Assembly: GCA_022566715.1 (NCBI GenBank)
Contig: JADFIH010000003.1
Coordinates: 1-56,678, forward strand
DNA length: 56,678 nucleotides
Reading direction: 5' to 3'
DNA from: Pseudomonadota bacterium
GTDB taxonomy: Bacteria > Pseudomonadota > Alphaproteobacteria > SHVP01
The position numbers were made by a program, and so were the translations under genes. Shown here one piece after another: positions 49,621 to 56,678 of this stretch. How positions within the stretch are numbered: position 1 is the first letter of the stretch; each line of letters starts with the position of its first letter. Below the pieces are notes generated by a model. That model did not search any database and was not told where the DNA came from. It saw nothing but the letters and a program-made list of their open reading frames with translations.

Positions 49621-50006
49621 CCCGAGCGGTGCGGCTCCGGCGGTTCGCTCCCTTGATGTCAGGCCGCGCCATTCGTCTAGTGACTTGATAATATTAGTAT
49701 TTTTCGAGATTTGGCCCCAATTCCGTCGGCGCCGCGAATTCTGTCGGTGCCAAATGCCGAAATTGAACCGATAGGACCGGACATCGGCGCGAAAACGGGG
49801 CCGAACCCCGGCCAACTGCGGTGAAACGGCTGTTAACCTTTTGTTTGCCCTAACGAAAATCCGCTCCGGATTTCATCCATTTTTACATCAAATGCCCCGC
49901 TTCAACGTGTTGTTAAGCAGAAACAAGCCATTCTCCAGGCTCGGCAAGGGGAGAGAAGGGTTGGCGTGCCCGCGAGAAACCGGGTTCGCCAATAAAAGTA
50001 ACGGCC

Positions 50007-50558
50007 ATGGCCGACGACGATAAGGACGATCCCGCGGAAGATGAAGTCGTTGATGACGCCGATGAAGACGGCGGCGAAGACGGCGAAGAAGGCGAGGGTT
50101 CTAAGGGCCGCAAACTCAGCGGCAAGAAGCTCATATTGCTCGCCGGTATTCCAATTCTGCTGCTTCTGCTCGGGGCCGGCGCCTTTTTCGGCGGTTTCAT
50201 CGGTGGTTCGGAGGGCGACGAAGAGCACGCCGGGGAAGAAGGACCTCCGCCGGAGATCCACTTCTTCGACCTTCCCGAAATGCTGGTCAATTTGAACACC
50301 GGCGGCAACAAGACGACGTTCCTCAAGGTGAAGGTCTCGCTTGAGATCGAGGGTGCGGAAGCGGTGCCGGTGCTGGAGAACTTGCTGCCGCGCGTGCTCG
50401 ACAATTTCCAGGTTTATCTTCGTGAGCTCCGCATCGAAGACCTGAACGGGTCGGCCGGGCTGTTCCGGCTGAAGCAGGAGCTGCTCATGCGCATCAATCG
50501 AGCGGTCGAGCCCATTCGAGTGACCGACGTGCTGTTCAGGGAAATTTTGGTCCAATAG
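50007..50558 (+). CDS. fliL: Flagellar basal body-associated protein FliL
   Basis: The 183-residue protein has an acidic cytoplasmic N-terminus (1-32, Asp/Glu-rich), one membrane segment (KLILLAGIPILLLLLGAGAF) and a periplasmic domain with FFDLPEMLVNLNT, TTFLKVKVSLEIEG and a helical end VTDVLFREILVQ. FliL forms rings around stators and supports torque. It is 38 bp upstream of fliM, the conserved pair. Ribosome-site support for the ATG is weak. Confidence 0.94.
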   Translation: MADDDKDDPAEDEVVDDADEDGGEDGEEGEGSKGRKLSGKKLILLAGIPILLLLLGAGAFFGGFIGGSEGDEEHAGEEGPPPEIHFFDLPEMLVNLNTGGNKTTFLKVKVSLEIEGAEAVPVLENLLPRVLDNFQVYLRELRIEDLNGSAGLFRLKQELLMRINRAVEPIRVTDVLFREILVQ

Positions 50559-50596
50559 GGGCTTGGGGCCGATAGGGACCTAGGAAATAACGGGAA

Positions 50597-51790
50597 ATGG
50601 CGGACGACGATAACGAAGCACCACCCTCGGACGAGGATGTCGCGGCCGAATGGGAGGCGAGTCTCGCGGCGGAAGGGGGGGGCGACGAAAAAGCCGATGG
50701 AGGCGGAGAGGCGCCCTCAAAGGACGGCGGCGACGGCGAGTCGGAGTCGGGCGACGGAGAGTCGGCCGAGGACGGTTTCAGCGAAGAGCTCGAAGAGTTC
50801 TCGGAATCGGGCGGCGGTGAAACCACGCGGGTTCTCAATCAAGACGAAATCGACAGTCTGCTCGGCTTCGATGGCGCTAGCGGCGACGAAGGCGAACGCA
50901 ATGGCATTCGCGCCATCATCAACAGCGCGCTGGTTTCTTACGAGCGCCTGCCGATGCTCGAGGTCGTGTTCGACCGCCTCGTGCGCATGATGACGACGAG
51001 CTTGCGCAACTTCACGTCCGACAACGTTGAGGTTTCGCTCGACAACATCACCTCCATCCGATTTGGCGACTACCTCAATTCCATCCCGTTGCCCGCCATT
51101 CTCGGCGTCTTCCGGGCCATGGAGTGGGACAACTACGGCCTGCTTACCGTCGATTCGTCGCTCATTTATTCGATCGTCGATGTCCTCCTGGGCGGCCGGC
51201 GGGGCACCGCCGCCATGCGCATCGAGGGCCGGCCCTACACGACCATCGAGCGGACCCTGGTTGAGACCATGATCGAGGTCATTTTGGCCGACTTGAGCGC
51301 CGCCTTCGAGCCCCTGGCTCCTGTGACCTTCAATTTCGAGCGGATCGAGACGAACCCGCGGTTTGCCACCATCGCCCGGCCCGCCAATGCGGCGATTCTC
51401 ATTCGGCTGCGGATCGACATGGAGGACCGGGGCGGGCGTGTCGAAATGCTGATCCCCTACGCCACCCTGGAACCCGTGCGCGAGTTGCTCTTGCAGATGT
51501 TCATGGGCGAGAAGTTCGGCCGGGACTCGATTTGGGAAAGCCACTTGGCGAGCGAGCTGTGGGCCACCGAAATCGAGATCGAAGCCGTCCTCGACGAAAC
51601 GAGAATGACGCTCCGCCAGGTCATGGAGTTTGAGCCTGGCACCACGATCATGTTCAACAGCACGAGGGAATCGAAGGTCGAACTGCGCTGCGGCGGGGTC
51701 GGCTTGATGCTCGGATCCATGGGCCGCGTTGGAAACACCCTTGCGATTCAAGTCACCGGCCGCATGGGCCAAGATGAGGCGGCCGCGTGA
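50597..51790 (+). CDS. fliM: Flagellar motor switch protein FliM with acidic N-terminal extension
   Basis: The 397-residue protein has the CheY-P-binding motif VLNQDEIDSLLGF at residues 78-90, not at the extreme N-terminus as in E. coli. The first 75 residues are acidic and Gly/Ser-rich, with an Ala/Glu/Trp segment AAEWEASLAAE. The middle domain includes VSLDNITSIRFGDYLNSIPL and LGGRRGTAAMRIEGRPYT. The SpoA-like end has EVEIEAVLDE-type residues (TEIEIEAVLDETRMTLRQVM) and NTLAIQVTGRMG. It overlaps the next gene by 4 bp. Confidence 0.95.
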   Translation: MADDDNEAPPSDEDVAAEWEASLAAEGGGDEKADGGGEAPSKDGGDGESESGDGESAEDGFSEELEEFSESGGGETTRVLNQDEIDSLLGFDGASGDEGERNGIRAIINSALVSYERLPMLEVVFDRLVRMMTTSLRNFTSDNVEVSLDNITSIRFGDYLNSIPLPAILGVFRAMEWDNYGLLTVDSSLIYSIVDVLLGGRRGTAAMRIEGRPYTTIERTLVETMIEVILADLSAAFEPLAPVTFNFERIETNPRFATIARPANAAILIRLRIDMEDRGGRVEMLIPYATLEPVRELLLQMFMGEKFGRDSIWESHLASELWATEIEIEAVLDETRMTLRQVMEFEPGTTIMFNSTRESKVELRCGGVGLMLGSMGRVGNTLAIQVTGRMGQDEAAA

Positions 51791-52251
51791 GCCCCGCGTT
51801 GATCCTCGATATCGTGATCGCCGTTATGCTCGTGGTCACCATTGGATACAGCGTCGTGCTGTATCGGCGGCTCGGAGTCCTGCGCGGTTCGCACGACGAC
51901 ATGAAGAAAGTGGTGCGCAAGTTCTCGTTCTCGATCGAACGGGCTCAGACGGGATTGCTCACCCTGAAGACCGCGAGCACCGAGCTGTCGTCGGTTCTCG
52001 CCGAGCGCACCGAAGCGGCCCGGGCCGTGAGCGATGATCTTGGCTTTCTGACCACCTCCGCGGACCGTCTCGCCGACCGCCTCGACGCCTTGGTCGGGGA
52101 GGGGCGGGCGCAGGCCAGCGTTGGCGTGCTTCAAGGTGGGGCGGCGCCCGGCGCGCAGCCTCCGCAAAGCGATTTGGGAGCGGATGACGGGAAGGTCGAC
52201 CGGTCCGAAACCGAGCGCGAGCTGATGGAAGCTTTGCGCGAGGCGAAATAA
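51787..52251 (+). CDS. DUF6468-type membrane protein of the fliL-fliM operon
   Basis: The 154-residue protein starts by ATGA-type overlap (GTG) with fliM. It has one N-terminal membrane helix (ALILDIVIAVMLVVTIGYSV), then a helical region with RRLGVLRGSHDDMKKVVRKF and TLKTASTELSSVLAERTEAA, and a disordered tail. I recall this family beside fliM in many alphaproteobacteria, with a link to flagellar positioning in Caulobacter; that recollection is not firm. It likely sits in the membrane near the motor. Confidence 0.7.
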   Translation: MSPALILDIVIAVMLVVTIGYSVVLYRRLGVLRGSHDDMKKVVRKFSFSIERAQTGLLTLKTASTELSSVLAERTEAARAVSDDLGFLTTSADRLADRLDALVGEGRAQASVGVLQGGAAPGAQPPQSDLGADDGKVDRSETERELMEALREAK

Positions 52252-52275
52252 GTCTTTGATGGGGATGGGGTAGGT

Positions 52276-52962
52276 ATGCACAGGAAACTGCGGCTTCTTC
52301 CAATCTTGATTCTCGTGGCGGGCCTGGGCACGGCGGCCAAGGCCGTCGGCATATGGACGGAATTGCGGCCGTTCCTCGGCGTGACCGAGGCGTTGGCGCA
52401 AGAGTCCGACGCCGAAGAGGCGAAGGAGGAAGGTGCGGAGGACGGGGAAGAAGCCGCCGACACACCGGAAATCGACGGCGAGGCCATGGCCGAAGAGGCC
52501 GAAGAGCCGCCGGCGCCACGTCCCCGGAACACCGGGCCGCAGTTCTCCCGCGCTGAAATCGAGATTTTGCAGAGCTTGATGGAACGCCGCGAAACCCTCG
52601 ATCTTCGCGCCCGCGAGCTCGATATTCGGGGCAACCTCTTGTTGGCCGCGGAGCAGCGCATCGACGAAAAGATCGCTCAGCTCAAGAGCATCGAGGCGAC
52701 GATCCAGGACCTTTTGGGGCAGCATGACGACCAGGAGGAGAAAAAGCTTCGCAGCCTCGTCCGGATCTACGAGAGCATGAAACCCAAACAGGCGGCGCGT
52801 ATTTTCGAGGAACTCGACCTCGAAATCCTGATCGACGTGGCCGAGCGGATGAACGAACGGAAGTTTGCGCCGATCCTCGCCCAGATGAATCCGAAACGGG
52901 CCAAGACGGTCACGGTGGAGATCCGGACGCGCCGGAAACTGCCGGAGACGGGTGGAGGTTAA
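52276..52962 (+). CDS. MotE-like periplasmic chaperone (MgtE-N-like domain)
   Basis: The 228-residue protein has an N-terminal hydrophobic segment (LRLLPILILVAGLGTAAKAV), an acidic linker (about 50-85), a coiled coil (RRETLDLRARELDIRGNLLL, AEQRIDEKIAQLKSIEATIQ) and a C-terminal MgtE-N-type domain with YESMKPKQAARIFEELDLEI. MotE in Sinorhizobium is a chaperone for the periplasmic motor protein MotC. It sits in the fliL-fliM operon, 24 bp after the previous gene. Confidence 0.82.
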   Translation: MHRKLRLLPILILVAGLGTAAKAVGIWTELRPFLGVTEALAQESDAEEAKEEGAEDGEEAADTPEIDGEAMAEEAEEPPAPRPRNTGPQFSRAEIEILQSLMERRETLDLRARELDIRGNLLLAAEQRIDEKIAQLKSIEATIQDLLGQHDDQEEKKLRSLVRIYESMKPKQAARIFEELDLEILIDVAERMNERKFAPILAQMNPKRAKTVTVEIRTRRKLPETGGG

Positions 52963-52995
52963 GCCCAGGTAAACTGCGGGTTTTGGGCCATATGG

Positions 52996-53010
52996 TTAAC
53001 GCTAACTTCA
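52996..53010 (+). promoter_or_regulatory. CtrA-like box upstream of cheY
   Basis: TTAACGCTAACTTCA is TTAA-N7-TTCA, one mismatch from the TTAA-N7-TTAA consensus. It lies 73 bases before the cheY ATG in a short AT-rich gap. Confidence 0.45.
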
Positions 53011-53082
53011 CTTTTTATTCCTATTTTCTTTTGAATTCTGGGCGACCCCACCATGGTCTGTGGAGGGCTGGAGGAGCTGATC

Positions 53083-53469
53083 ATGAGCGTCGATAAGAGC
53101 ATGCACATCCTCATCGTCGATGACTACAAGACGATGCTTCGAATCATCCGCAACTTGCTCAAGCAGCTCGGCTTCGAAAACGTGGACGAAGCGACGGACG
53201 GCACCGCGGCCCTGCAGAAGATCCGCGAGCGGCCCTACGGCCTGGTTATCTCGGACTGGAACATGGAGCCGATGACGGGCATCGAGCTTCTGCGCGAGGT
53301 TCGCGCCGACGAGAAGGTCAAAGGAACGCCGTTCATCATGGTGACGGCCGAGAGCAAGACGGAAAACGTCATCGCGGCCAAGCAAGCTGGGGTCAACAAC
53401 TACATCGTCAAGCCGTTCAACGCGGAAACCCTGAAGCGGAAGATGAACTCCGTTATCGGCGACTTCTAG
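53083..53469 (+). CDS. cheY: Chemotaxis response regulator CheY
   Basis: The ATG at 53083 follows GGAGGAG and gives 128 residues, the usual single-domain length. The acidic pocket is HILIVDDYKTMLRI (Asp13-14), the phosphoacceptor is Asp58 in VISDWNMEPMTG, Thr lies in VTAESKTENV, and Lys in YIVKPFNAETLKRK. Phosphorylated CheY binds FliM. Location next to cheZ and motB genes supports a motor role rather than a general regulator. Confidence 0.93.
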   Translation: MSVDKSMHILIVDDYKTMLRIIRNLLKQLGFENVDEATDGTAALQKIRERPYGLVISDWNMEPMTGIELLREVRADEKVKGTPFIMVTAESKTENVIAAKQAGVNNYIVKPFNAETLKRKMNSVIGDF

Positions 53470-53518
53470 TTCTGGACGCGGCACAACGGACAAGGCATTC
53501 GTGCGCGGGAGCACCGGC

Positions 53519-54139
53519 ATGCGCGATACCAACGGCGAAAGAGTTTCCCTCAACGATGCGGCCGGGGTTGCATCGCTCGTCCTAGGATCGGAGCGGGACG
53601 CCATGGCCGCGGAGCCCGTCGACCATAAGGATCTGCGCCATCTCGCCAACTATGTCCGGCACGCAAAGGATGCGGTCGCCGCGGCCCGGCCCGAGGCGAT
53701 CTTGATCGACCAGGTTCCGATGGCAATGGCCGAATTGGTGGCGGTGGTCGCGGCGACGGAGGAGGCCACCGGCGTTTTTCTCGAGGCCGCGGAACAGTTG
53801 GATATCCTGAGCGAAGGTCTTCCGCGGGAGATTACCGCGAAGCTGACCGCCATCACCACGGCGATCTACGAAGCCTCTGGGTTTCAAGACATCACCGGGC
53901 AGCGCATCTCGAAGGTCCAGGGTTTTTTGAAGGAGATCGAGGACAAGGTCGCGAAGATGACGGACGCCATCGGATATCAGCCCGACCCCGACGCGCCGCC
54001 ATCCGAGCCGGCCCCAGGGGCGGCCCCGAGGGCGGCCATGGGACCGGGTAGCGAGCCCGGCGACGAAGATCTTCTCGACGGCCCCGCGCTGCCGGGTACC
54101 GGGGCCACGCAGGAAGATATCGACGCGCTGTTCGACTGA
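53519..54139 (+). CDS. cheZ: CheZ-like CheY-P phosphatase
   Basis: The ATG at 53519 (GGGAG upstream) gives 206 residues. The core helix bundle has LVAVVAATEEATGVFLEAAE and the catalytic helix ASGFQDITGQRISKVQGFL, where the Gln of FQDITGQ is the CheZ active residue. A Pro/Gly/Ala linker leads to a C-terminal acidic tag QEDIDALFD, which is like the CheY-binding peptides of CheZ and FliM. It removes phosphate from CheY-P. It follows cheY by 49 bp. Confidence 0.85.
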   Translation: MRDTNGERVSLNDAAGVASLVLGSERDAMAAEPVDHKDLRHLANYVRHAKDAVAAARPEAILIDQVPMAMAELVAVVAATEEATGVFLEAAEQLDILSEGLPREITAKLTAITTAIYEASGFQDITGQRISKVQGFLKEIEDKVAKMTDAIGYQPDPDAPPSEPAPGAAPRAAMGPGSEPGDEDLLDGPALPGTGATQEDIDALFD

Positions 54140-54153
54140 CCGGCGGTGCACAC

Positions 54154-54861
54154 ATGGACGAGGAAAATCCTCAGAAGCCGCGTGTAACGATCAACGATCC
54201 GAGCGTTTCTCTGTTTCTGGGTCTTTACCTGATCCTGCTTGCTTTCTTCATTCTGCTCAGCACGATCTCCTCGCTCTCCGCGGAAAAGTCCGAGGCCGCG
54301 GTGGGCAGCATCAATTCGGCGTTTCGATCGGACAGCCGGGTCGAGGCCCTTACCGGCGAAAGCCTCTTGTTCGCGCCGGGCGCCGGCCAACTCGACCGGA
54401 AACTTCTTGGGGCCGTGCGGGCGAGCTTCAGTAGCGCGTTTCCCAATGAGGAGCTCAACGAGACCGTCATCGGCAAGTCCGTTCGGTTCGTCATTTCCGC
54501 GGATCAAATTTTTCAGCCGGGTAGCCCGGCGATTCAAGACGAGGCCAGCGATCTTCTTGAAAAGCTCGCGGCTTCCCTGGACTCTTCGGTGCTGGGCTTT
54601 CGCAACGAGATCGAGGTGGTTCTGCGCACCGGAGAGGACCTGCCCTCGGGCGGAACCCCTGAGGGACGGCTGCTCATCGAACGTGCGGGTGCGTTGGCGC
54701 GGGAGATCCTCGCAAAAGGAGTTCACGCCAGATCGGTTCAGACGGGCCTGCGCGCCGGCGCCTCCGGAACCATCGCCTTTTTCTTCCGCCAGACCGAAGA
54801 GACAGCCCCCGTCATAAGCTTCGAGGGCCAATCCATATTTGAGTCAGGTCCGGCGCAATGA
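54154..54861 (+). CDS. MotB-like membrane protein lacking the stator aspartate
   Basis: The 235-residue protein has one N-terminal membrane helix (SLFLGLYLILLAFFILLSTI) preceded by RVTINDPSVS, and a periplasmic OmpA-like region with VRFVISADQIFQPGSPAIQD and LLIERAGALAREILAKGVHA. Aligned with the next gene, the position of the proton-carrying Asp (FADLTALML) is occupied by a non-acidic residue in the helix. It therefore may not form an ion channel. It overlaps the true motB-type gene by ATGA, so the two are made together. Confidence 0.8.
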   Translation: MDEENPQKPRVTINDPSVSLFLGLYLILLAFFILLSTISSLSAEKSEAAVGSINSAFRSDSRVEALTGESLLFAPGAGQLDRKLLGAVRASFSSAFPNEELNETVIGKSVRFVISADQIFQPGSPAIQDEASDLLEKLAASLDSSVLGFRNEIEVVLRTGEDLPSGGTPEGRLLIERAGALAREILAKGVHARSVQTGLRAGASGTIAFFFRQTEETAPVISFEGQSIFESGPAQ

Positions 54862-55595
54862 GAGACCCCGAATTCGGAAGACACGGCGGCGGCGGCGCCA
54901 AGAAAATCAGTCAGGCGTGGTTGGTCACCTTCGCCGATTTGACGGCCCTGATGCTCACTTTTTTCATCCTTCTTTTCTCCATGTCGAACATCGAATCCTC
55001 GACTTGGGAGACCATCGTCGATTCGTTCAAGCAACAGCTCAATCCCTCCAAATCCGGCCAAGGCCAGTCGACGGGGGAACGCAACGAAGTGACTCGAATC
55101 ATTATTCCCCAATCGACCGATCTTGATTACTTGAATACACTGATCATCGGAAAAATTCGCGATCATCCCCTGTTGTCGCGCGCTATCCTTACGCGGCTCG
55201 ATGACGGGCTGGTAATTTCACTGCCGAGCGACGCCTTATTCGAGACCGGCAGCGCAACTCTAACCGAAGCCGCGGGCGAGGCGGCGGGGCTGCTGGTCGA
55301 GGTTCTGGGTCTGGTTGACAATCGGGTCGACATACATGGCCATTCCGATCCCACGCCGATTGATGGCGGCGAATTCGTCTCGAACTGGGAACTTTCGGTG
55401 GGCCGCGCCCTATCCCTGGCGACGATGCTTCTCGACGCCGGGCTCAATAAAGACATTGCGGCCTTTGGCTTCGCTGATTCAAGATACGCCGACATTTCCA
55501 GCGAATTTACCGAGGAACAGCGCTTGAGCCTGGGCCGCCGAGTCGACGTGGTGATCCGTGAGGGCGAAGACGGAGCGGACTCGAATGCGCCCTAG
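54858..55595 (+). CDS. motB: Flagellar motor stator protein MotB
   Basis: The 245-residue protein has AWLVTFADLTALMLTFFILL with the essential Asp at residue 27, a plug region, and an OmpA peptidoglycan-binding domain with LPSDALFETGSATLTEAAGE, VDIHGHSDPTPIDG and LSLGRRVDVVI. It anchors the proton channel to the cell wall. No motA lies in the window. It is preceded by a MotB-like paralog and slightly overlaps the last gene. Confidence 0.9.
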   Translation: MRDPEFGRHGGGGAKKISQAWLVTFADLTALMLTFFILLFSMSNIESSTWETIVDSFKQQLNPSKSGQGQSTGERNEVTRIIIPQSTDLDYLNTLIIGKIRDHPLLSRAILTRLDDGLVISLPSDALFETGSATLTEAAGEAAGLLVEVLGLVDNRVDIHGHSDPTPIDGGEFVSNWELSVGRALSLATMLLDAGLNKDIAAFGFADSRYADISSEFTEEQRLSLGRRVDVVIREGEDGADSNAP

Positions 55596-56678
55596 CGCGA
55601 TAGCCGAAGTAATGGAACCGGAGTGTTCGACCGCTCCGGAAAAAATTGCTCACCTTTTCAAAAAGCTTGAGCGGCTTTATCCGTTCGGTGATGGCCCCCC
55701 GAAGTTTTCAACGAGGCGGCTCCGCCTGAACGGAATCCGCGCCAGGCCCAAGACCCGCCTCTTACTCCGGCCGATTTGGCTCCGGCCGATTTGGCTCCGG
55801 CCGAGGCGGCCTCGGCCGATATGGCCTCTTTGGCTGGCCGCCGCGGGCCTTGCTTTCTCGTTGGTGCTGAGCCCCGCGTTGGCGCAGGATCGCGTTCAGA
55901 CGCGTGCCTGGCCGCATCCGGGGTTCGCCCGCATCGTGTTCGATTGGCCGGCCCCGGTCGCCTACACGGCGCGGATCGAGGGGGCGTCGCTCATCATCGA
56001 CTTCGAACGCAGCCTAAGCAGCGACTTTGCCCGAATGGAGCGTTTTCTCCCGGAATACGTTTCCGGGGCAAGCCTTAGCGAGGACGGCAAAACCCTGACG
56101 GTGGCGCTGAAGGGAGCGTTCGGGCTGCGCACGAGCACGAGCAACACCTCAATTGTCGTCGACCTTCTGCTGGAGCCGGGCAATCCCAAGGCGGAGGTGG
56201 AGGCAAAACCTCCGGAACCGGAAAAGGTCAGGGTTCGTTTCGGCGAACACCCGAACTTCACGCGCGTCGTCTTCGATTGGACGCGCAATGTCGACTACAA
56301 GGTCGAGAAGACGGGTGCGACGGTGGGTATCCGGTTTGGCAGCGACGCCCGTTTCGACCTCAGCCGCCTCGCGAGCGGCGAGTTCCCCTTGGTGAACACG
56401 GCGTCCTCGAGGTCGGAGAACGGCCGCGCCGTCGTCGAGCTTCAGGTGGCGGACGCCACACGCTTCAGGCATTTTCGCGACGGGACCAAGGTCGTCATCG
56501 ACATTCTACGGGGCGCCGGCCGGGCGGACGCGGCTCCGGCGCGAAAGGCGCTCCAAGAAACGGCTGGGGACGAGACGGCGGCGCCTCAAGCTCCACCGCC
56601 CGTGGCCCTGCCGGCACCGCCCCCGCCGCTGCCCAGACGGAAGCCGGACCTCGCGGCCGACCCGGCGGCGCCCCGGCC
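55585..56678 (+). CDS. Large signal-peptide protein of the mot operon (N-terminal part, runs off the window)
   Basis: The frame is open from an ATG at 55585 (GGAG nine bases upstream) to the end; an ATG at 55612 is also possible. A secretion signal WLAAAGLAFSLVLSPALAQ appears only near residues 83-101, after an odd basic stretch encoded by a dispersed repeat and a short tandem repeat. The mature part has two similar beta-rich modules, HPGFARIVFDWPAPVAYTAR and HPNFTRVVFDWTRNVDYKVE, like AMIN domains, then a Pro/Ala-rich linker. I recall large TPR proteins with such N-termini after motB in related genomes; the rest is outside the window. Confidence 0.7.
   Translation, partial: MRPSAIAEVMEPECSTAPEKIAHLFKKLERLYPFGDGPPKFSTRRLRLNGIRARPKTRLLLRPIWLRPIWLRPRRPRPIWPLWLAAAGLAFSLVLSPALAQDRVQTRAWPHPGFARIVFDWPAPVAYTARIEGASLIIDFERSLSSDFARMERFLPEYVSGASLSEDGKTLTVALKGAFGLRTSTSNTSIVVDLLLEPGNPKAEVEAKPPEPEKVRVRFGEHPNFTRVVFDWTRNVDYKVEKTGATVGIRFGSDARFDLSRLASGEFPLVNTASSRSENGRAVVELQVADATRFRHFRDGTKVVIDILRGAGRADAAPARKALQETAGDETAAPQAPPPVALPAPPPPLPRRKPDLAADPAAPR
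55608..55735. repeat. Dispersed palindromic element, copy B, inside a reading frame
   Basis: CCGGAG-N10-CTCCGG (first hairpin) is followed by AAAAAATTGCTCACCTTTTC, GCTTGAGCGGCTTTATCCGT and a right part ending CTCCGCCTGAACGGAA. Part order equals copy A (38815-38905), and the right part equals copy C. Confidence 0.7.
55765..55824 (+). repeat. 15-bp tandem repeat encoding LRPIW
   Basis: CTCCGGCCGATTTGG occurs at 55765 and 55780, a shortened third unit starts at 55795, and a degenerate unit (CTCGGCCGATATGG) lies at 55811. In frame it encodes LRPIWLRPIWLRP just before the secretion signal. Confidence 0.85.

Larger units (their letters stand above)
49244..50006. other. 763-bp divergent regulatory region between flgF and fliL
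   Basis: The flgF side holds a sigma-54 promoter and two ftr-like palindromes. The middle holds copy C of the dispersed element. The fliL side is AT-richer around 49680-49710, has a direct repeat of about 15 bases (AATTCCGTCGGCGCC near 49721 and AATTCTGTCGGTGCC near 49738), a CCGGGGTT/AACCCCGG-like hairpin near 49800, and TTAACCTTTTGTTTGC at 49834, a two-mismatch CtrA-like site. No gene was seen. Confidence 0.55.

Noticed and set aside
1-56678. tRNA, rRNA, CRISPR arrays, insertion sequences, prophage
   Set aside because: None was recognised by eye on either strand: no transposase or integrase motifs, no regularly spaced repeats, no cloverleaf candidates.

Overview
The window is a GC-rich stretch from an alphaproteobacterium, most likely near the Rhodospirillales. 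The evidence is the set of alphaproteobacteria-specific flagellar regulators (FliX, FlbT, FlaF), a single-cysteine DksA, a full CtrA box in front of fliX, and flagellar promoters of the sigma-54 type flanked by a palindrome that resembles the Caulobacter FlbD (ftr) element. No tRNA, rRNA, CRISPR array, transposase or phage gene was seen.

Layout. (1) 1-809: the end of a periplasmic nitrate reductase operon (napB tail, napC). (2) 0.99-3.5 kb: a rhomboid protease and an NfeD/SPFH membrane-quality pair. (3) 3.7-7.3 kb: two paralogous methyltransferases flanking a flavin monooxygenase; a third, internally deleted relative lies at 15.9-16.4 kb. (4) 7.4-18.3 kb: small-molecule uptake and catabolism: a TAXI-type TRAP transporter, an Asp/Glu-racemase-fold enzyme, a deacetylase-fold protein, a CoA-transferase/acyl-CoA dehydrogenase pair, a histone-H1-like Lys/Ala-rich protein and an AtzG-like/amidase pair. 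(5) 18.4-21.05 kb: a large secreted-looking protein with seven SBBP propeller repeats inside flagellar hook-IN-like sequence, under what looks like a flagellar sigma-54 promoter. (6) 21.7-32 kb: a tightly packed surface-carbohydrate operon: domain-swapped HldE, GmhA-like isomerase, epimerase, HAD phosphatase, APH-like kinase, split transketolase, 2OG oxygenase and LIC12192 'sporadic carbohydrate cluster' proteins, two methyltransferases and an RmlD-like reductase. A convergent TPR-O-GlcNAc-transferase-like protein (SPINDLY family) follows, beside the flagellins. (7) 35.2-40.3 kb: a duplicated flagellin module (flagellin, flbT, flaF / flaF, flagellin, flbT, FlaG-like). (8) 40.3-41.8 kb: an ECF sigma factor and a SnoaL-like protein. 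(9) 41.9-56.7 kb: flagellar structure and motor genes: flgI-flgJ-flgN, fliX, dksA, flgF-G-A-H, fliL-fliM-DUF6468-motE, cheY-cheZ-motB-like-motB, and the start of a large signal-peptide protein.

How it works together. The regulatory sites suggest a Caulobacter-like cascade: CtrA drives fliX (and perhaps cheY/mot), FliX controls FlbD (gene not in this window), and FlbD with sigma-54 fires the promoters of flgI, flgF-G-A-H, both flagellin loci, a separate flaF, a separate flbT and, unexpectedly, the propeller protein. The carbohydrate operon and the O-GlcNAc-transferase-like enzyme beside the flagellins suggest flagellin or surface glycosylation. The most novel items are the propeller protein as a flagellar-regulon member, the GGCAA-N3-TTGCC palindrome family, the coupled leader ORFs in front of flbT and flaF, the catalytically gutted methyltransferase paralog, and a roughly 100-bp dispersed palindromic element that in one place runs into a reading frame.
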